Source: an uncultured Flavobacterium sp.
GTDB taxonomy: Bacteria; Bacteroidota; Bacteroidia; Flavobacteriales; Flavobacteriaceae
Length of the DNA: 64,000 nucleotides
Assembly: GCF_951805225.1 (NCBI RefSeq)
Contig: NZ_OX638201.1
Coordinates: 4,774,001 to 4,838,000, forward strand
Direction of reading: 5' to 3'
Shown here: positions 52,531 to 61,073 of the stretch, in pieces
How the letters are laid out: every line of letters starts with the position of its first letter
Position numbering within the stretch: the stretch's first letter is position 1
Position numbers and translations under genes: made by a program
The notes under the pieces: generated by a model
What the model saw: only the letters and a program-made list of their open reading frames with translations
What the model was told of the DNA's origin: nothing
Database searches by the model: none

Positions 52531-52538
52531 TATCTTTG
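52531..52538 (+). promoter_or_regulatory. DUF4136 gene promoter, -7 box TATCTTTG
   Basis: Exact TAnnTTTG match, with TTATG 19 nt upstream as a weak -33. It implies a 5' leader of about 137 nt. The gap also holds an AT-rich inverted repeat ATTTTATTT...AAATAAAAT (about 52492-52527). Confidence 0.5.
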
Positions 52539-52681
52539 AGTGTGAGGTAAGATATTGTAAAATAAGAAGTTGCATTAATTCGACGCTTGTTTTAGGTTTA
52601 CTTGCCATTCGGATAATATTTATTCAAGATTTTATAATTCCTAGTTAAACTAATTTAATCATTAATTTAAAATACCAAAAA

Positions 52682-53263
52682 ATGAATATTAAAAGAAAGA
52701 ATCTTCGCATTATCCCAATGTTGTTATTGGGTATTTTTTACAGTTGTTCACCAACCGTAAAAGTTACAACTGACTATGACCATGCTGCTAATTTTAGCGA
52801 ATATAAAACTTTTGCATTTTATGATTTAAAGGCGCAGGAAGGTCAGATAAATCAATTAAATGTTGATCGAATTACCAAATCAATCCGTGCAGAACTTACT
52901 AGTAAAGGATTTACCGAAACTACTATTAATCCGGATTTAAAAGTAAACGCAGTATCTATTTTAAAAAATAAAACATCAGTATCAGCAAACACAGACTTCT
53001 ATGGTTATGGCGGAATGTATCGTCCATACGGATATTGGGGCGGCGGTGCTATGATGGGAGGAGCAAATACAACATTTAATACTTACGATTATGTTGACGG
53101 CTCACTTGTAATTGATATTGTGTCTTCAAAAACTCAAAAACTAATATGGCAAGGTATCGGTAATGCCGAAATTGACAGCAAACCGGATAATCCTGAAGAG
53201 TTTATTGCTGCTTCAATCAAAAAAATACTTGCAGGTTTCCCTCCGGGATTGGCAAAAAAATAA
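52682..53263 (+). CDS. DUF4136 lipoprotein
   Basis: A 193-aa lipoprotein (FYSC, Cys22) with the DUF4136 pattern VTTDYDHAANFSEYKTFAFYD at the start of the domain and SLVIDIVSSKTQKLIWQGIGNAEI near the end. A Gly/Tyr/Met-rich insert lies at about 103-130 (YGYGGMYRPYGYWGGG). DUF4136 proteins are periplasmic lipoproteins of unknown function, common in Bacteroidota. It has its own promoter and ends at a hairpin (53290-53323). Confidence 0.85.
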   Translation: MNIKRKNLRIIPMLLLGIFYSCSPTVKVTTDYDHAANFSEYKTFAFYDLKAQEGQINQLNVDRITKSIRAELTSKGFTETTINPDLKVNAVSILKNKTSVSANTDFYGYGGMYRPYGYWGGGAMMGGANTTFNTYDYVDGSLVIDIVSSKTQKLIWQGIGNAEIDSKPDNPEEFIAASIKKILAGFPPGLAKK

Positions 53264-53289
53264 GACTATAATGGCTTAAAAATTTAAGA

Positions 53290-53323
53290 TACTATACTTA
53301 TCAAACCCCAGATAAGTATAGTA
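53290..53323 (+). terminator. Hairpin after DUF4136 gene
   Basis: TACTATACTTATC pairs perfectly over 13 bp with GATAAGTATAGTA around AAACCCCA. There is no strong T run. Confidence 0.6.
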
Positions 53324-53405
53324 CTTGATAAATTGACGATTGACTTCTTTTTAAATCTACTTTAAAAAAGAAAAGGAATATTTTTAATAAATCAAGCTTA
53401 AAATC

Positions 53406-54605
53406 ATGATCGAAATAGTACTCTCAATTTTCTTTTTTATTGCAACTATAGTTGGTTTTGCAACATCGTTTATGGTTCTGTTTTCAAAAAAAAACTATTC
53501 AAAAAGTTTTTTTCTGGGACTGTTTCTCTTTAGTCTTGCGGTTGTAAGTATTTATAATTTTTACTTGTCAGCAACTGTTTTTAAAAATTTTCCGGATCTG
53601 TTTAGAATTACAAAATCATTTGTTTTTTTAGTCGCACCTTCTGCTTTCTTATATGTTCGAAGCATATTGTTTTCGAACAAAATGTTTCGAAAATATGATT
53701 GGCTTCATTTTTTACCTTTCATGGTTTACTTTAGTTTGACCGTTTTTGTATGGGCAGGAAATTCTCTTGGTATTGATGCTGTTCATTATATTTCGGATAA
53801 AATAAATAGTCCTTTTTCGATGCTAAGTTTAACAGTTTGGCTGTCGTATGCATTTTGCCAGACAATGATGATTTTAAACTACGATTTAAAAAGCATCAAA
53901 GAAAATCACTTTAACAGAGTAAAAATTTTAAGCTGGATCAGAGTATATAATTTGATGATTTTGTTTTTGTTTTCGGCACTTTTTGTACACTATTTTTTGG
54001 TTAGCAAAGTAGATACTATTGATTTATCTTGTTATGTTTTAATCTCGGCAGTGCTTGTTTTTACAGTTGGCTGGCTTTATTTTAAACCTCAGATTTTTTA
54101 CGATACAGATGAAGTCGAACATCATGATTATGATTTTGCTGAGGATGATTTGGTAATAGAAAAAACACATGAAACTAAAAACATATTACCAATTATAAAA
54201 GAAATAACTACAGAAAAAAAAGAACTATATCTGGAAAAATTAGAAAGCATTTTTGTTTCAAAAGAGCTCTTTTTGAAAAAAGATTTAGTGATTCGTGATA
54301 TATCTGATGAAACCGGAATCTCGGTTCATCATCTTTCAAATTTAATCAATTCAGAATTTAATCTTCATTTTCAGGATTATGTAAATCTAAAAAGGATCGA
54401 ATATTTTAAAGAAAAAATAAACGATCCGGAATGGAAGGATTTATCTTTAGAAGGCATGGCTTGGGGCTCCGGATTTAAGTCCAGAACAACCTGTTTTAGA
54501 GCCTTTATAAAACATACCGGAAAATCGCCTTCTGAATACTTCAAAGTAATTAGGTTTAATCCTGAGAAAACAAATACTTATTATTTTAAACCAACTTCAA
54601 ACTAA
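53406..54605 (+). CDS. Membrane-anchored AraC-family transcriptional regulator
   Basis: A 399-aa protein with about seven hydrophobic segments in residues 1-225 (for example IVLSIFFFIATIVGFATSFMVLF) and a C-terminal AraC-type double helix-turn-helix (about 285-385; IRDISDETGISVHHLSNLINSEF and SLEGMAWGSGFKSRTTCFRAF). The layout suggests a sensor in the inner membrane that binds DNA directly. It lies between the DUF operon and two barrel genes and is a candidate regulator of either. The signal is unknown. Confidence 0.85.
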   Translation: MIEIVLSIFFFIATIVGFATSFMVLFSKKNYSKSFFLGLFLFSLAVVSIYNFYLSATVFKNFPDLFRITKSFVFLVAPSAFLYVRSILFSNKMFRKYDWLHFLPFMVYFSLTVFVWAGNSLGIDAVHYISDKINSPFSMLSLTVWLSYAFCQTMMILNYDLKSIKENHFNRVKILSWIRVYNLMILFLFSALFVHYFLVSKVDTIDLSCYVLISAVLVFTVGWLYFKPQIFYDTDEVEHHDYDFAEDDLVIEKTHETKNILPIIKEITTEKKELYLEKLESIFVSKELFLKKDLVIRDISDETGISVHHLSNLINSEFNLHFQDYVNLKRIEYFKEKINDPEWKDLSLEGMAWGSGFKSRTTCFRAFIKHTGKSPSEYFKVIRFNPEKTNTYYFKPTSN

Positions 54606-54661
54606 AAAAGAAGGTTGTAAAAAGTAGTTGTGTAATCTCATTAATGTTTAAAATAACAACT

Positions 54662-55630
54662 ATGAAAACAAAATTTAATCAAAGACAAGCAACAAAACTC
54701 GTACTTGTCTTAGCGCTTTTGTTTATTTGTTTGTCTGGTAATGCGCAACTTAAAGGCGGTCACATACTTGGTGCTATGGGATTGCAATCAGGAACACAAA
54801 CACCTGAAAACACTTTAAGTGTGTATGTACCCGGATATTTTTATGCTGCATCATCACTAAGAAATGCCGACGGAGATAAATCAATCGCAAATCCGGATCT
54901 TAATATGTTTATTACAGGAGTTGGTGCAACTTATGTAAGCGACTTCAAAATTTTAGGTGCCAATTATGGAGCAACAGTTTTGCTTGCATTTGCATCCAAT
55001 AGAATTCAGGGAAATACTTTAGATTCAAAAAGTCCTTTTGCCTTAACGGATACTTATATCGTACCAATTCAATTGGGCTGGCATAATAAACGAGCCGATT
55101 TTGTTTTTAGCTATCAAATGTATTTACCTACCGGAAAATTTGAAGTTGGAGCTTCTGATAATAGTGGTTTAGGAATGTTTATGAATGAGTTTTCGGCTGG
55201 AACAACTTTGTTTTTTAATGACAAGAAAACCTTTCATTTTTCGGCTTTAGCCTCCTATGAAATAAACGGAAAAAAGAAAGATACTGATATTAAAACCGGA
55301 GATCTTTTAAGTATTGAAGGAGGTTTGGGAAAAACATTCTATATGATGAATGCCGAGAAAACAGCTCCAAAAGGAATATTGAACGCAGGATTAATTTATT
55401 ATTTGCAATATAAAGTAACAAACGATCAGATTCCGGTTCCAATATTTGGTACGATCGAAACAGACAAAGACCGAGTTGGAGGAATTGGAGCCGAGATTAA
55501 TTACTATCATATTGGCTGTAGTACTTCGGCAGGATTTAGATGGATCGCTGAGGTTGAGGCAATAAATAGATTTCAGGGAAATACATTTTTCTTAACGTTG
55601 GCGCACGTATTTAGTTTCAAGAAAAAATAG
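54662..55630 (+). CDS. MetA-pathway-type outer-membrane transporter protein
   Basis: A 322-aa exported barrel protein (signal peptide to about LSGNAQ) of the Phenol_MetA_deg type. Typical blocks are VPGYFYAASSLRNADGD, FITGVGATYVSDFKILGANYGATVL, NKRADFVFSYQMYLPTGKF, and the C-terminal NTFFLTLAHVFSFKKK. The family is thought to move hydrophobic compounds across the outer membrane. ATG 54662 is preferred; an ATG at 54644 would add six residues before the basic n-region. 56 bp after the AraC gene. Confidence 0.78.
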   Translation: MKTKFNQRQATKLVLVLALLFICLSGNAQLKGGHILGAMGLQSGTQTPENTLSVYVPGYFYAASSLRNADGDKSIANPDLNMFITGVGATYVSDFKILGANYGATVLLAFASNRIQGNTLDSKSPFALTDTYIVPIQLGWHNKRADFVFSYQMYLPTGKFEVGASDNSGLGMFMNEFSAGTTLFFNDKKTFHFSALASYEINGKKKDTDIKTGDLLSIEGGLGKTFYMMNAEKTAPKGILNAGLIYYLQYKVTNDQIPVPIFGTIETDKDRVGGIGAEINYYHIGCSTSAGFRWIAEVEAINRFQGNTFFLTLAHVFSFKKK

Positions 55631-55726
55631 CTTAAGTAGATTTCTTGTAACTTTTTTGTTGACGTTTTTAATAATACAGTTATTTCTAAAGTTGTTTAAA
55701 AGGCAAATAAATATTCAGTTTCTACT

Positions 55727-56884
55727 ATGAAAAGCACAACTCACATGCGTAAAATTGCCCTATTAAATCTTTTCTTCATCTTGTCATTTTCTACAATGAT
55801 GGGGCAAAAACCACATATTAGCGTAAAAGATTCTCTTGATGGAGCATTCGATTTAAGCGACTACATTATTTATGCACATGGTTTTATTGTCGTTCCAACC
55901 TTAATAACTGAGCCAGCTTTAGGAGGAATTGGTGGCGCAATTGTACCTATTTTTCTAAAAAAACACGCTCCGGTTATTGACGAAAACGGAAAAAAACGAT
56001 TTATAGATCCTGATATTACCGGAGCAATGGGAATGTATACCGGTAATAAAAGCTGGGTTGCAGGAGCATTTCGGGCAGGAAGTTTTATAAAATCAAAAAT
56101 AATGTATCGCGTTGGCGCTGGTTACGGAAATGTAAACATGTCTTTCTATGAAAATATGCCCAGCGGAAAAGACAAAGAAATAGACCTTAATTTTCAATCT
56201 TTCGTGTTTTATACGCGGGTTATGAAACAATTTAGAAATGCAAAATGGAGCGCCGGACCACAATATTTTTTATTGGATTCTAAAATTAATTTCCCAGATT
56301 TAAATAATCTTCCATCGTTTGCAAAGCTCAAAGATATTAATAGTACTGTCAGTCAATTGGGAGCAGCGCTTCAGTTTGACGGACGTGACAATATATTTAC
56401 ACCAGATAAAGGAATGCGATTTCAGGCAGATTTCTTTTGGTCGGATAATGCAATAGGAAGTGATTATGACGCCTGGCGAGTAAATTTATCTGCAATAGGA
56501 TATTATCCTTTAACTAAAAAATTAATTGGCGGACTTAGGATAGAAGGGGAGGAAGCGTTTGGAAGTCCGCCTTTTTATCTTCGACCAGGAATTAATTTAA
56601 GAGGAATTCCGGCAGCAAGATATCAGGGAAAAGCAAGTATTGTAACTGAAGCAGAGTTAAGATGGGACGTTTACAGAAGATGGAGCGTAATGGGTTATGG
56701 CGGTCTCGCAAGTGCTTTTAACGATTGGGATAAAGCTTTTGCAAAACCTGTAGTTTACAGCTACGGAACCGGTTTTAGATATTTATTGGCTCGAAAATTC
56801 AAACTGCGAATGGGTGTCGACGTTGCAAAAGGTCCAGAAGATTGGGCATATTACGTAGTTTTTGGAAGCAATTGGTTGCGATAA
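55727..56884 (+). CDS. BamA/TamA (Omp85)-type outer-membrane barrel without POTRA
   Basis: A 385-aa exported protein whose C-terminal two-thirds reads as an Omp85-type 16-strand barrel: AALQFDGRDNIFTPDKGMRFQADFFW, LIGGLRIEGEEAFG, PPFYLRPGINLRGIPAARYQGKA (the conserved RG loop), VTEAELRWDVYRRWSVMGYGG, ending VVFGSNWLR. No POTRA repeats precede it, unlike BamA or TamA; this short form is frequent in Bacteroidota. Possible ATGs at 55727 and 55745; the longer is kept. It ends the plus-strand cluster at a terminator. Confidence 0.8.
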   Translation: MKSTTHMRKIALLNLFFILSFSTMMGQKPHISVKDSLDGAFDLSDYIIYAHGFIVVPTLITEPALGGIGGAIVPIFLKKHAPVIDENGKKRFIDPDITGAMGMYTGNKSWVAGAFRAGSFIKSKIMYRVGAGYGNVNMSFYENMPSGKDKEIDLNFQSFVFYTRVMKQFRNAKWSAGPQYFLLDSKINFPDLNNLPSFAKLKDINSTVSQLGAALQFDGRDNIFTPDKGMRFQADFFWSDNAIGSDYDAWRVNLSAIGYYPLTKKLIGGLRIEGEEAFGSPPFYLRPGINLRGIPAARYQGKASIVTEAELRWDVYRRWSVMGYGGLASAFNDWDKAFAKPVVYSYGTGFRYLLARKFKLRMGVDVAKGPEDWAYYVVFGSNWLR

Positions 56885-56888
56885 TAAA

Positions 56889-56922
56889 TAAAAATTCCCA
56901 ACGTAATTATTGGGAATTTTAA
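56889..56922. terminator. Terminator between Omp85-type and CPBP genes
   Basis: AAAATTCCCAA pairs with TTGGGAATTTT around CGTAATTA. It serves converging genes. Confidence 0.8.
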
Positions 56923-56957
56923 AGTGTTTTTATCTAAAAAAATAAAGCCTGATAATC

Positions 56958-57836
56958 TTATTTTTTCCAATATGGTTTAATGATTTTATTTTCTTTATGA
57001 ATCAAAATCAATAATAAAATAGTTCCTAAAGCACAAAATACAATTGCCTGAATTGATCCTTCGGGACCAAATTCTCCTCCGGTTATAAATTCCGGACCTT
57101 GTATTTTTGCTGTTAATAAACTCTTCGTTTTTTCGTTTCCGGATGTTATGGCTCCATAAATTCCCGACTGTGTAAAATTCCATGCAAAATGTAATGCAAT
57201 AGGCATCCATAAATTACGACTGTAAATAAAAGCAGCGCCCATTAAAAAACCTGCAGTAGTAATACAGATGCTCGAAATCAAAGTTCCGTTAGGATTTGCC
57301 AAATGTAAAACTCCAAATAGTATTGAAGAAAAAGTCAGAGAAATATAAGTTCCCAGTTTTTCTTCCATAATTCTAAATATAATTCCGCGTACCAATATTT
57401 CTTCGATAATGGCGACTGTAAACATAATCGCAAACGGAATCAGGATAAACGAAATTGGGTTAATGTTTACAACGCTGTAATTTCCGTTGAGGTACATTAC
57501 TAAAATAGTAAGCGATTGTAGAATAAAACCAATTAAAACTCCAATAGTAATATTCTTTAAAAGTCCTTTTGACGCAAATTCTGTTACAGTTCTTTTGTCG
57601 TATTTTCTAAAGAAAAGAATATAACTGAAAATGCAGGATGCCGAAACAAAAAGCCCTTTTAGAAGATTGCGATAATCTTTATCGAGCGAAGTTAATCCCA
57701 GTAGTTTTACGGCAATTTGTTGACCAATAATTACAACTGCCATAAAAGTAAGTATCGCCAGAATAATTTTGGTTACAGGAGAATTAAAAGTTCTTTGTTT
57801 TAAAGTAAGCGTTTCCATTTGATTGTGTTTTATCAT
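56958..57836 (-). CDS. CPBP-family intramembrane metalloprotease
   Basis: A 292-aa membrane protein with about eight hydrophobic segments. The Rce1/CPBP signature is present: EEILVRGIIFR (motif 1, Glu-Glu...Arg), GVLHLAN (motif 2 His) and HFAWNF (motif 3 His/Asn). These proteases act in prenyl processing in eukaryotes and in peptide maturation or bacteriocin self-protection in bacteria; the role here is unknown. Start alternatives are MIKHNQ (57836) and METLTL (57818). Divergent from nothing; tail-to-tail with the Omp85 gene. Confidence 0.86.
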   Translation of the reverse strand: MIKHNQMETLTLKQRTFNSPVTKIILAILTFMAVVIIGQQIAVKLLGLTSLDKDYRNLLKGLFVSASCIFSYILFFRKYDKRTVTEFASKGLLKNITIGVLIGFILQSLTILVMYLNGNYSVVNINPISFILIPFAIMFTVAIIEEILVRGIIFRIMEEKLGTYISLTFSSILFGVLHLANPNGTLISSICITTAGFLMGAAFIYSRNLWMPIALHFAWNFTQSGIYGAITSGNEKTKSLLTAKIQGPEFITGGEFGPEGSIQAIVFCALGTILLLILIHKENKIIKPYWKK

Positions 57837-57896
57837 TTATGATAAAGCAAAATTAGGCGACACCAAAACCAAAAAATAGAATGAAATTTGCCTCTG

Positions 57897-58694
57897 CTAT
57901 AATTTCTGAAATTGTTTGGGTAAAAATCCTGTTTGACTTTTAAAAGTTCTAATAAAATGGCTTTGGTCCGAAAATCCGCATTGAAAACCAATTTCGGTTA
58001 AATTATCTTCGGTGGATTGAATCAGCGAAAGCGAACGATTTATTTTAATTCGGCGCATATATTCTCCAAGTGTACAGCCAAAATATTTAGGAAAATGTTT
58101 CGAAATTGTAATTGGGTTTAAGTTTAAAACCGTTGCAAGATCCTGCAAATTTGGATTCTCATTCCAGCAATCGTTCAATAATTCTTCGAGACTTTTTACC
58201 CAAAACGGACTTTTATCAAAGCGTTCTAAATGAACATTAGAATTGGATATTTGAGCAAACAACATCTTAATCGTGTCGCCCGAAAAAGTATCATCGACCT
58301 GAGATTCTTTAAATATTTTTAGAATCAAAAATTTGGTAAGCGTAGTATTTTGAACAGATTTTTCGATAATGGCTTCAGAAATTTGAAGTTCTTTCAACAG
58401 ATCTTCTTCAACTTCAATATTGATATTTTTAGACGGAAAAAGAGTGTTTTGATTCAAATGCAATTCATCGCTGTGATAAAATAGTAACGAACCCGGACCA
58501 ATATTTTCGCTGAAATTTTTACGTTTTTCTGTTGTTCCGCCTTTTAGAAATAGCGTAATATGTGCATTATTATGCGAATGCCAGCCTTCGTAAACCTTAC
58601 TTTTATACTCAGTTTCAACAACAGCAATTCCTTGCGTGTTATTAAAAATATTTTTGGTATTGCCTAAGTATTTCTCTTTTTCGAGTTCGTACAT
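57897..58694 (-). CDS. AraC-family transcriptional regulator (cupin type)
   Basis: A 265-aa regulator: an N-terminal cupin-like sensing domain (about 10-100; GWHSHNNAHITLFLKGGTTEKRKN, with HSH and a later HSDELHL block) and a C-terminal AraC helix-turn-helix domain (about 165-265; LQDLATVLNLNPITISKHFPKYFG and IGFQCGFSDQSHFIRTFKSQTG). ATG 58694 (MYELEKEKY) is preferred; the longer reading would begin at an unsupported TTG. It lies just upstream of the CPBP gene on the same strand (60-bp gap) and may control it. Confidence 0.85.
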   Translation of the reverse strand: MYELEKEKYLGNTKNIFNNTQGIAVVETEYKSKVYEGWHSHNNAHITLFLKGGTTEKRKNFSENIGPGSLLFYHSDELHLNQNTLFPSKNINIEVEEDLLKELQISEAIIEKSVQNTTLTKFLILKIFKESQVDDTFSGDTIKMLFAQISNSNVHLERFDKSPFWVKSLEELLNDCWNENPNLQDLATVLNLNPITISKHFPKYFGCTLGEYMRRIKINRSLSLIQSTEDNLTEIGFQCGFSDQSHFIRTFKSQTGFLPKQFQKL

Positions 58695-58937
58695 CTGGGT
58701 GGTATTTGCTGCAATTACGAGAACCAAATTACTACATATTCAGGAATAATAAAATAGCGATTGATTTTGATTCTAAAACACTTAACCATTTTATCATATT
58801 TGTAAGGTTTGTTAGCTTAATAAAAAGATTTTGTAAATATTAACGGTTATAAGTTAGTTTTTTTAGCTAAAATTTAATTGTTTTGTAACAAAAAGTAAAT
58901 TACGACTACTAATTTATTAAACAATTAAACAATCATT

Positions 58938-60134
58938 ATGAGTACATTTTCATTCAAATCAGTACTTGCGGCTTCTGTTTTTTTTGCTGGAGCAACAGGC
59001 TGTTTTGCACAGGACATTTTAGTAAACTCACTAAAACTGAATGCAAGCGAAAAAAGTAAAGAAGCTTTTAAATTTACAGAGCAAATTAATCTGGGAACAA
59101 CTTCTGTAAAAACACAAGGATCTTCTGGAACTTGTTGGAGTTATTCTACAAATTCTTTTTTAGAGTCAGAAATGATTCGTTTAGGAAAACAACCAGTTGA
59201 ATTGTCACAAATTTATTCGGCTAGAAATGTTTATGTAGAAAAAGGTGTAAATTATGTTCGTATGCACGGAGCAGTTACTTTAGGTGACGGTGGAGCTTTG
59301 CATGATGTAATTAATATGTATAAAAAATACGGAACCGTTCCTAGAGAAGTTTATACAGGATTAAACTACGGAACAGACAAAAATAAATTTGGCGAAATGT
59401 CAGCTCTTATCGAAGGAGTTTTGGCTGCTGTTGTAAAAAATCCAAATGGAGAATTGACTCCAAACTGGCAAAAAGCATATGCTGCAGTTATCGATTCTTA
59501 TTTAGGAAAAGTGCCGGAAAACTTTACATACAAAGGAAAAAACTATACACCACAAACTTTTGCTAAAGAAGTAGTAGGAATCAATCCTGATGAATATATC
59601 GAAATGTCATCATTTACAACTTCTCCATATTACCAAAAAACAACTATGATGGTGCCGGACAACTGGTCATTTGATCAGGTTTACAATGTAAAAGTAAATG
59701 ACATGACTGATGTTATTGACAATGCATTGAAAAAAGGATACACTGTAGCTTGGGCAACTGACGTAAGTGAAAAAAGCTTTAGCTGGAAAAACGGTGTAGC
59801 TTATGTACCAACAAAGAAATTTGATGATATGACTGCCGAAGAAAAAGCAGATATGTTCAACGGACCAAAAGCAGAACCAGAAATCACTCCGGAAATGCGT
59901 CAGGCTGCGTTTGATAACTACGCAACAACAGACGATCACGGAATGCATATTATTGGTCTTGCAAAAGATCAAACCGGAAAAGAATATTACATCGTAAAAA
60001 ATTCTTGGGGAGAAACAAACGACTACAAAGGTTTCTTGTTTGTAACCAAAAATTTCGTAAAATATAAAACTACTGCCTTAATGGTAAACAAAGGCGGAAT
60101 TCCAACAGATATCGCTAAGAAATTAGGAGTTTAA
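58938..60134 (+). CDS. Exported C1B-type cysteine peptidase (aminopeptidase C/bleomycin hydrolase-like)
   Basis: A 398-aa papain-fold peptidase with a signal peptide (cleavage near CFAQ, residue 25). The active site is complete: Gln60 and Cys66 in KTQGSSGTCWSYSTNSFLE, His334 in DDHGMH, and Asn355 in VKNSWGETN. Bleomycin-hydrolase-like insertions (LSQIYSARNVYVEKGVNYVRMHG) place it in family C1B. The family is usually cytoplasmic, so export is notable. It ends KKLGV; C1B enzymes use their C-terminal residues to limit substrate access. Single gene with a terminator after it. Confidence 0.88.
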   Translation: MSTFSFKSVLAASVFFAGATGCFAQDILVNSLKLNASEKSKEAFKFTEQINLGTTSVKTQGSSGTCWSYSTNSFLESEMIRLGKQPVELSQIYSARNVYVEKGVNYVRMHGAVTLGDGGALHDVINMYKKYGTVPREVYTGLNYGTDKNKFGEMSALIEGVLAAVVKNPNGELTPNWQKAYAAVIDSYLGKVPENFTYKGKNYTPQTFAKEVVGINPDEYIEMSSFTTSPYYQKTTMMVPDNWSFDQVYNVKVNDMTDVIDNALKKGYTVAWATDVSEKSFSWKNGVAYVPTKKFDDMTAEEKADMFNGPKAEPEITPEMRQAAFDNYATTDDHGMHIIGLAKDQTGKEYYIVKNSWGETNDYKGFLFVTKNFVKYKTTALMVNKGGIPTDIAKKLGV

Positions 60135-60149
60135 TTTTATTCCGATTTT

Positions 60150-60199
60150 AAAATAAATAGAAAAGCGCTGCAAGTAATTGCGGCGCTTTTTTTTTTGAA
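60150..60199 (+). terminator. Terminator after peptidase gene, copy 1 of a duplicated sequence
   Basis: AAAATAAATAG leads into the stem AAAAGCGC...GCGCTTTT with the loop text TGCAAGTAATTGCG and ten T's. The same text recurs at 62631-62680 after the DyP gene. Confidence 0.9.
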
Positions 60200-60368
60200 T
60201 TTTTTATGCATTTTGATCTTTCTTATAAATAATTAGCGTTATCTAAATCAGGTATAACTACTGGTTTGAATTGTTTTTTGTATCCATAAATTCGTCATGC
60301 TTAAGTAATTAAGAGGCAGTTCCCGAAAAGCCTTAACAGAGTAGGGATATCCAATAAACGATTTAACC

Positions 60369-61043
60369 ATGTCAACAACCCCAGTAATCACAGTACCAAT
60401 TACAGATCAACAACATCTGTTATTTTTATTTATTCCTTTAAAAAAAGGCTTTTTAACCGAGGCAATGGGAGCAGCCCAAAAAGTTAAAGAAGCTGCAGCT
60501 CCATTAACCGCTCCAACCGGAGATTTGCGCAAAACAACCGGAGTGCATTATTTTACGATTTATGCCCAAGCAGACGGAGTTCCGACTCCGGGAATACCTG
60601 TTCCGGGATTTCAATCCTTTCCAGGAAAAGATGTATTAGTGGTAACGTCTATATATGATGGGCAGTTTGATGCCTATATCAGTGCTTTTTTTGAAATTGA
60701 TGCCATTGTGCAAGGCTTAAATGGTTTATTGCATTTAATGGATGAAAGCGGAATTCCAAATGTAGATGCTAATGGAAAAACATCAGCAAATTATATCGCA
60801 AAAATGGGAGGAGTTAAGAAAAATGCGCTTGCGTTTTACTGTTTATTAATGCGTTACAATTTTGGAGATCCAATTTTATCTGCCGGAGACAAAAACGGAA
60901 AATATGTTTTTGGAACTAATTTTCCAGGACTTACAGTAGCAAAAATCATCGATAACTATCCAAATGCTGATAAAATATGGCCACCAGTTCAGGGTGAAGT
61001 AAGTTATGATTTTCCTAAATCTCAAAAACCGGATTGTAAATAG
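60369..61043 (+). CDS. Hypothetical protein paired with DyP peroxidase
   Basis: A 224-aa protein with no signal peptide or membrane segment. Readable blocks: TTGVHYFTIYAQADGVPTPG, DVLVVTSIYDGQFDAYISAFFE, GLNGLLHLMDESGIP, KKNALAFYCLLMRYNFGDPILS. The early HYFTIYA and LVVTSIYDG strands followed by helices suggest a ferredoxin-like alpha/beta fold, perhaps distantly like the DyP half-domain; that is a guess. It is 30 bp upstream of a DyP-type peroxidase and almost surely co-transcribed. Not recognised. Confidence 0.65.
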   Translation: MSTTPVITVPITDQQHLLFLFIPLKKGFLTEAMGAAQKVKEAAAPLTAPTGDLRKTTGVHYFTIYAQADGVPTPGIPVPGFQSFPGKDVLVVTSIYDGQFDAYISAFFEIDAIVQGLNGLLHLMDESGIPNVDANGKTSANYIAKMGGVKKNALAFYCLLMRYNFGDPILSAGDKNGKYVFGTNFPGLTVAKIIDNYPNADKIWPPVQGEVSYDFPKSQKPDCK

Positions 61044-61073
61044 TTTAAAATCTAATTTTAATAAAGATAAACT

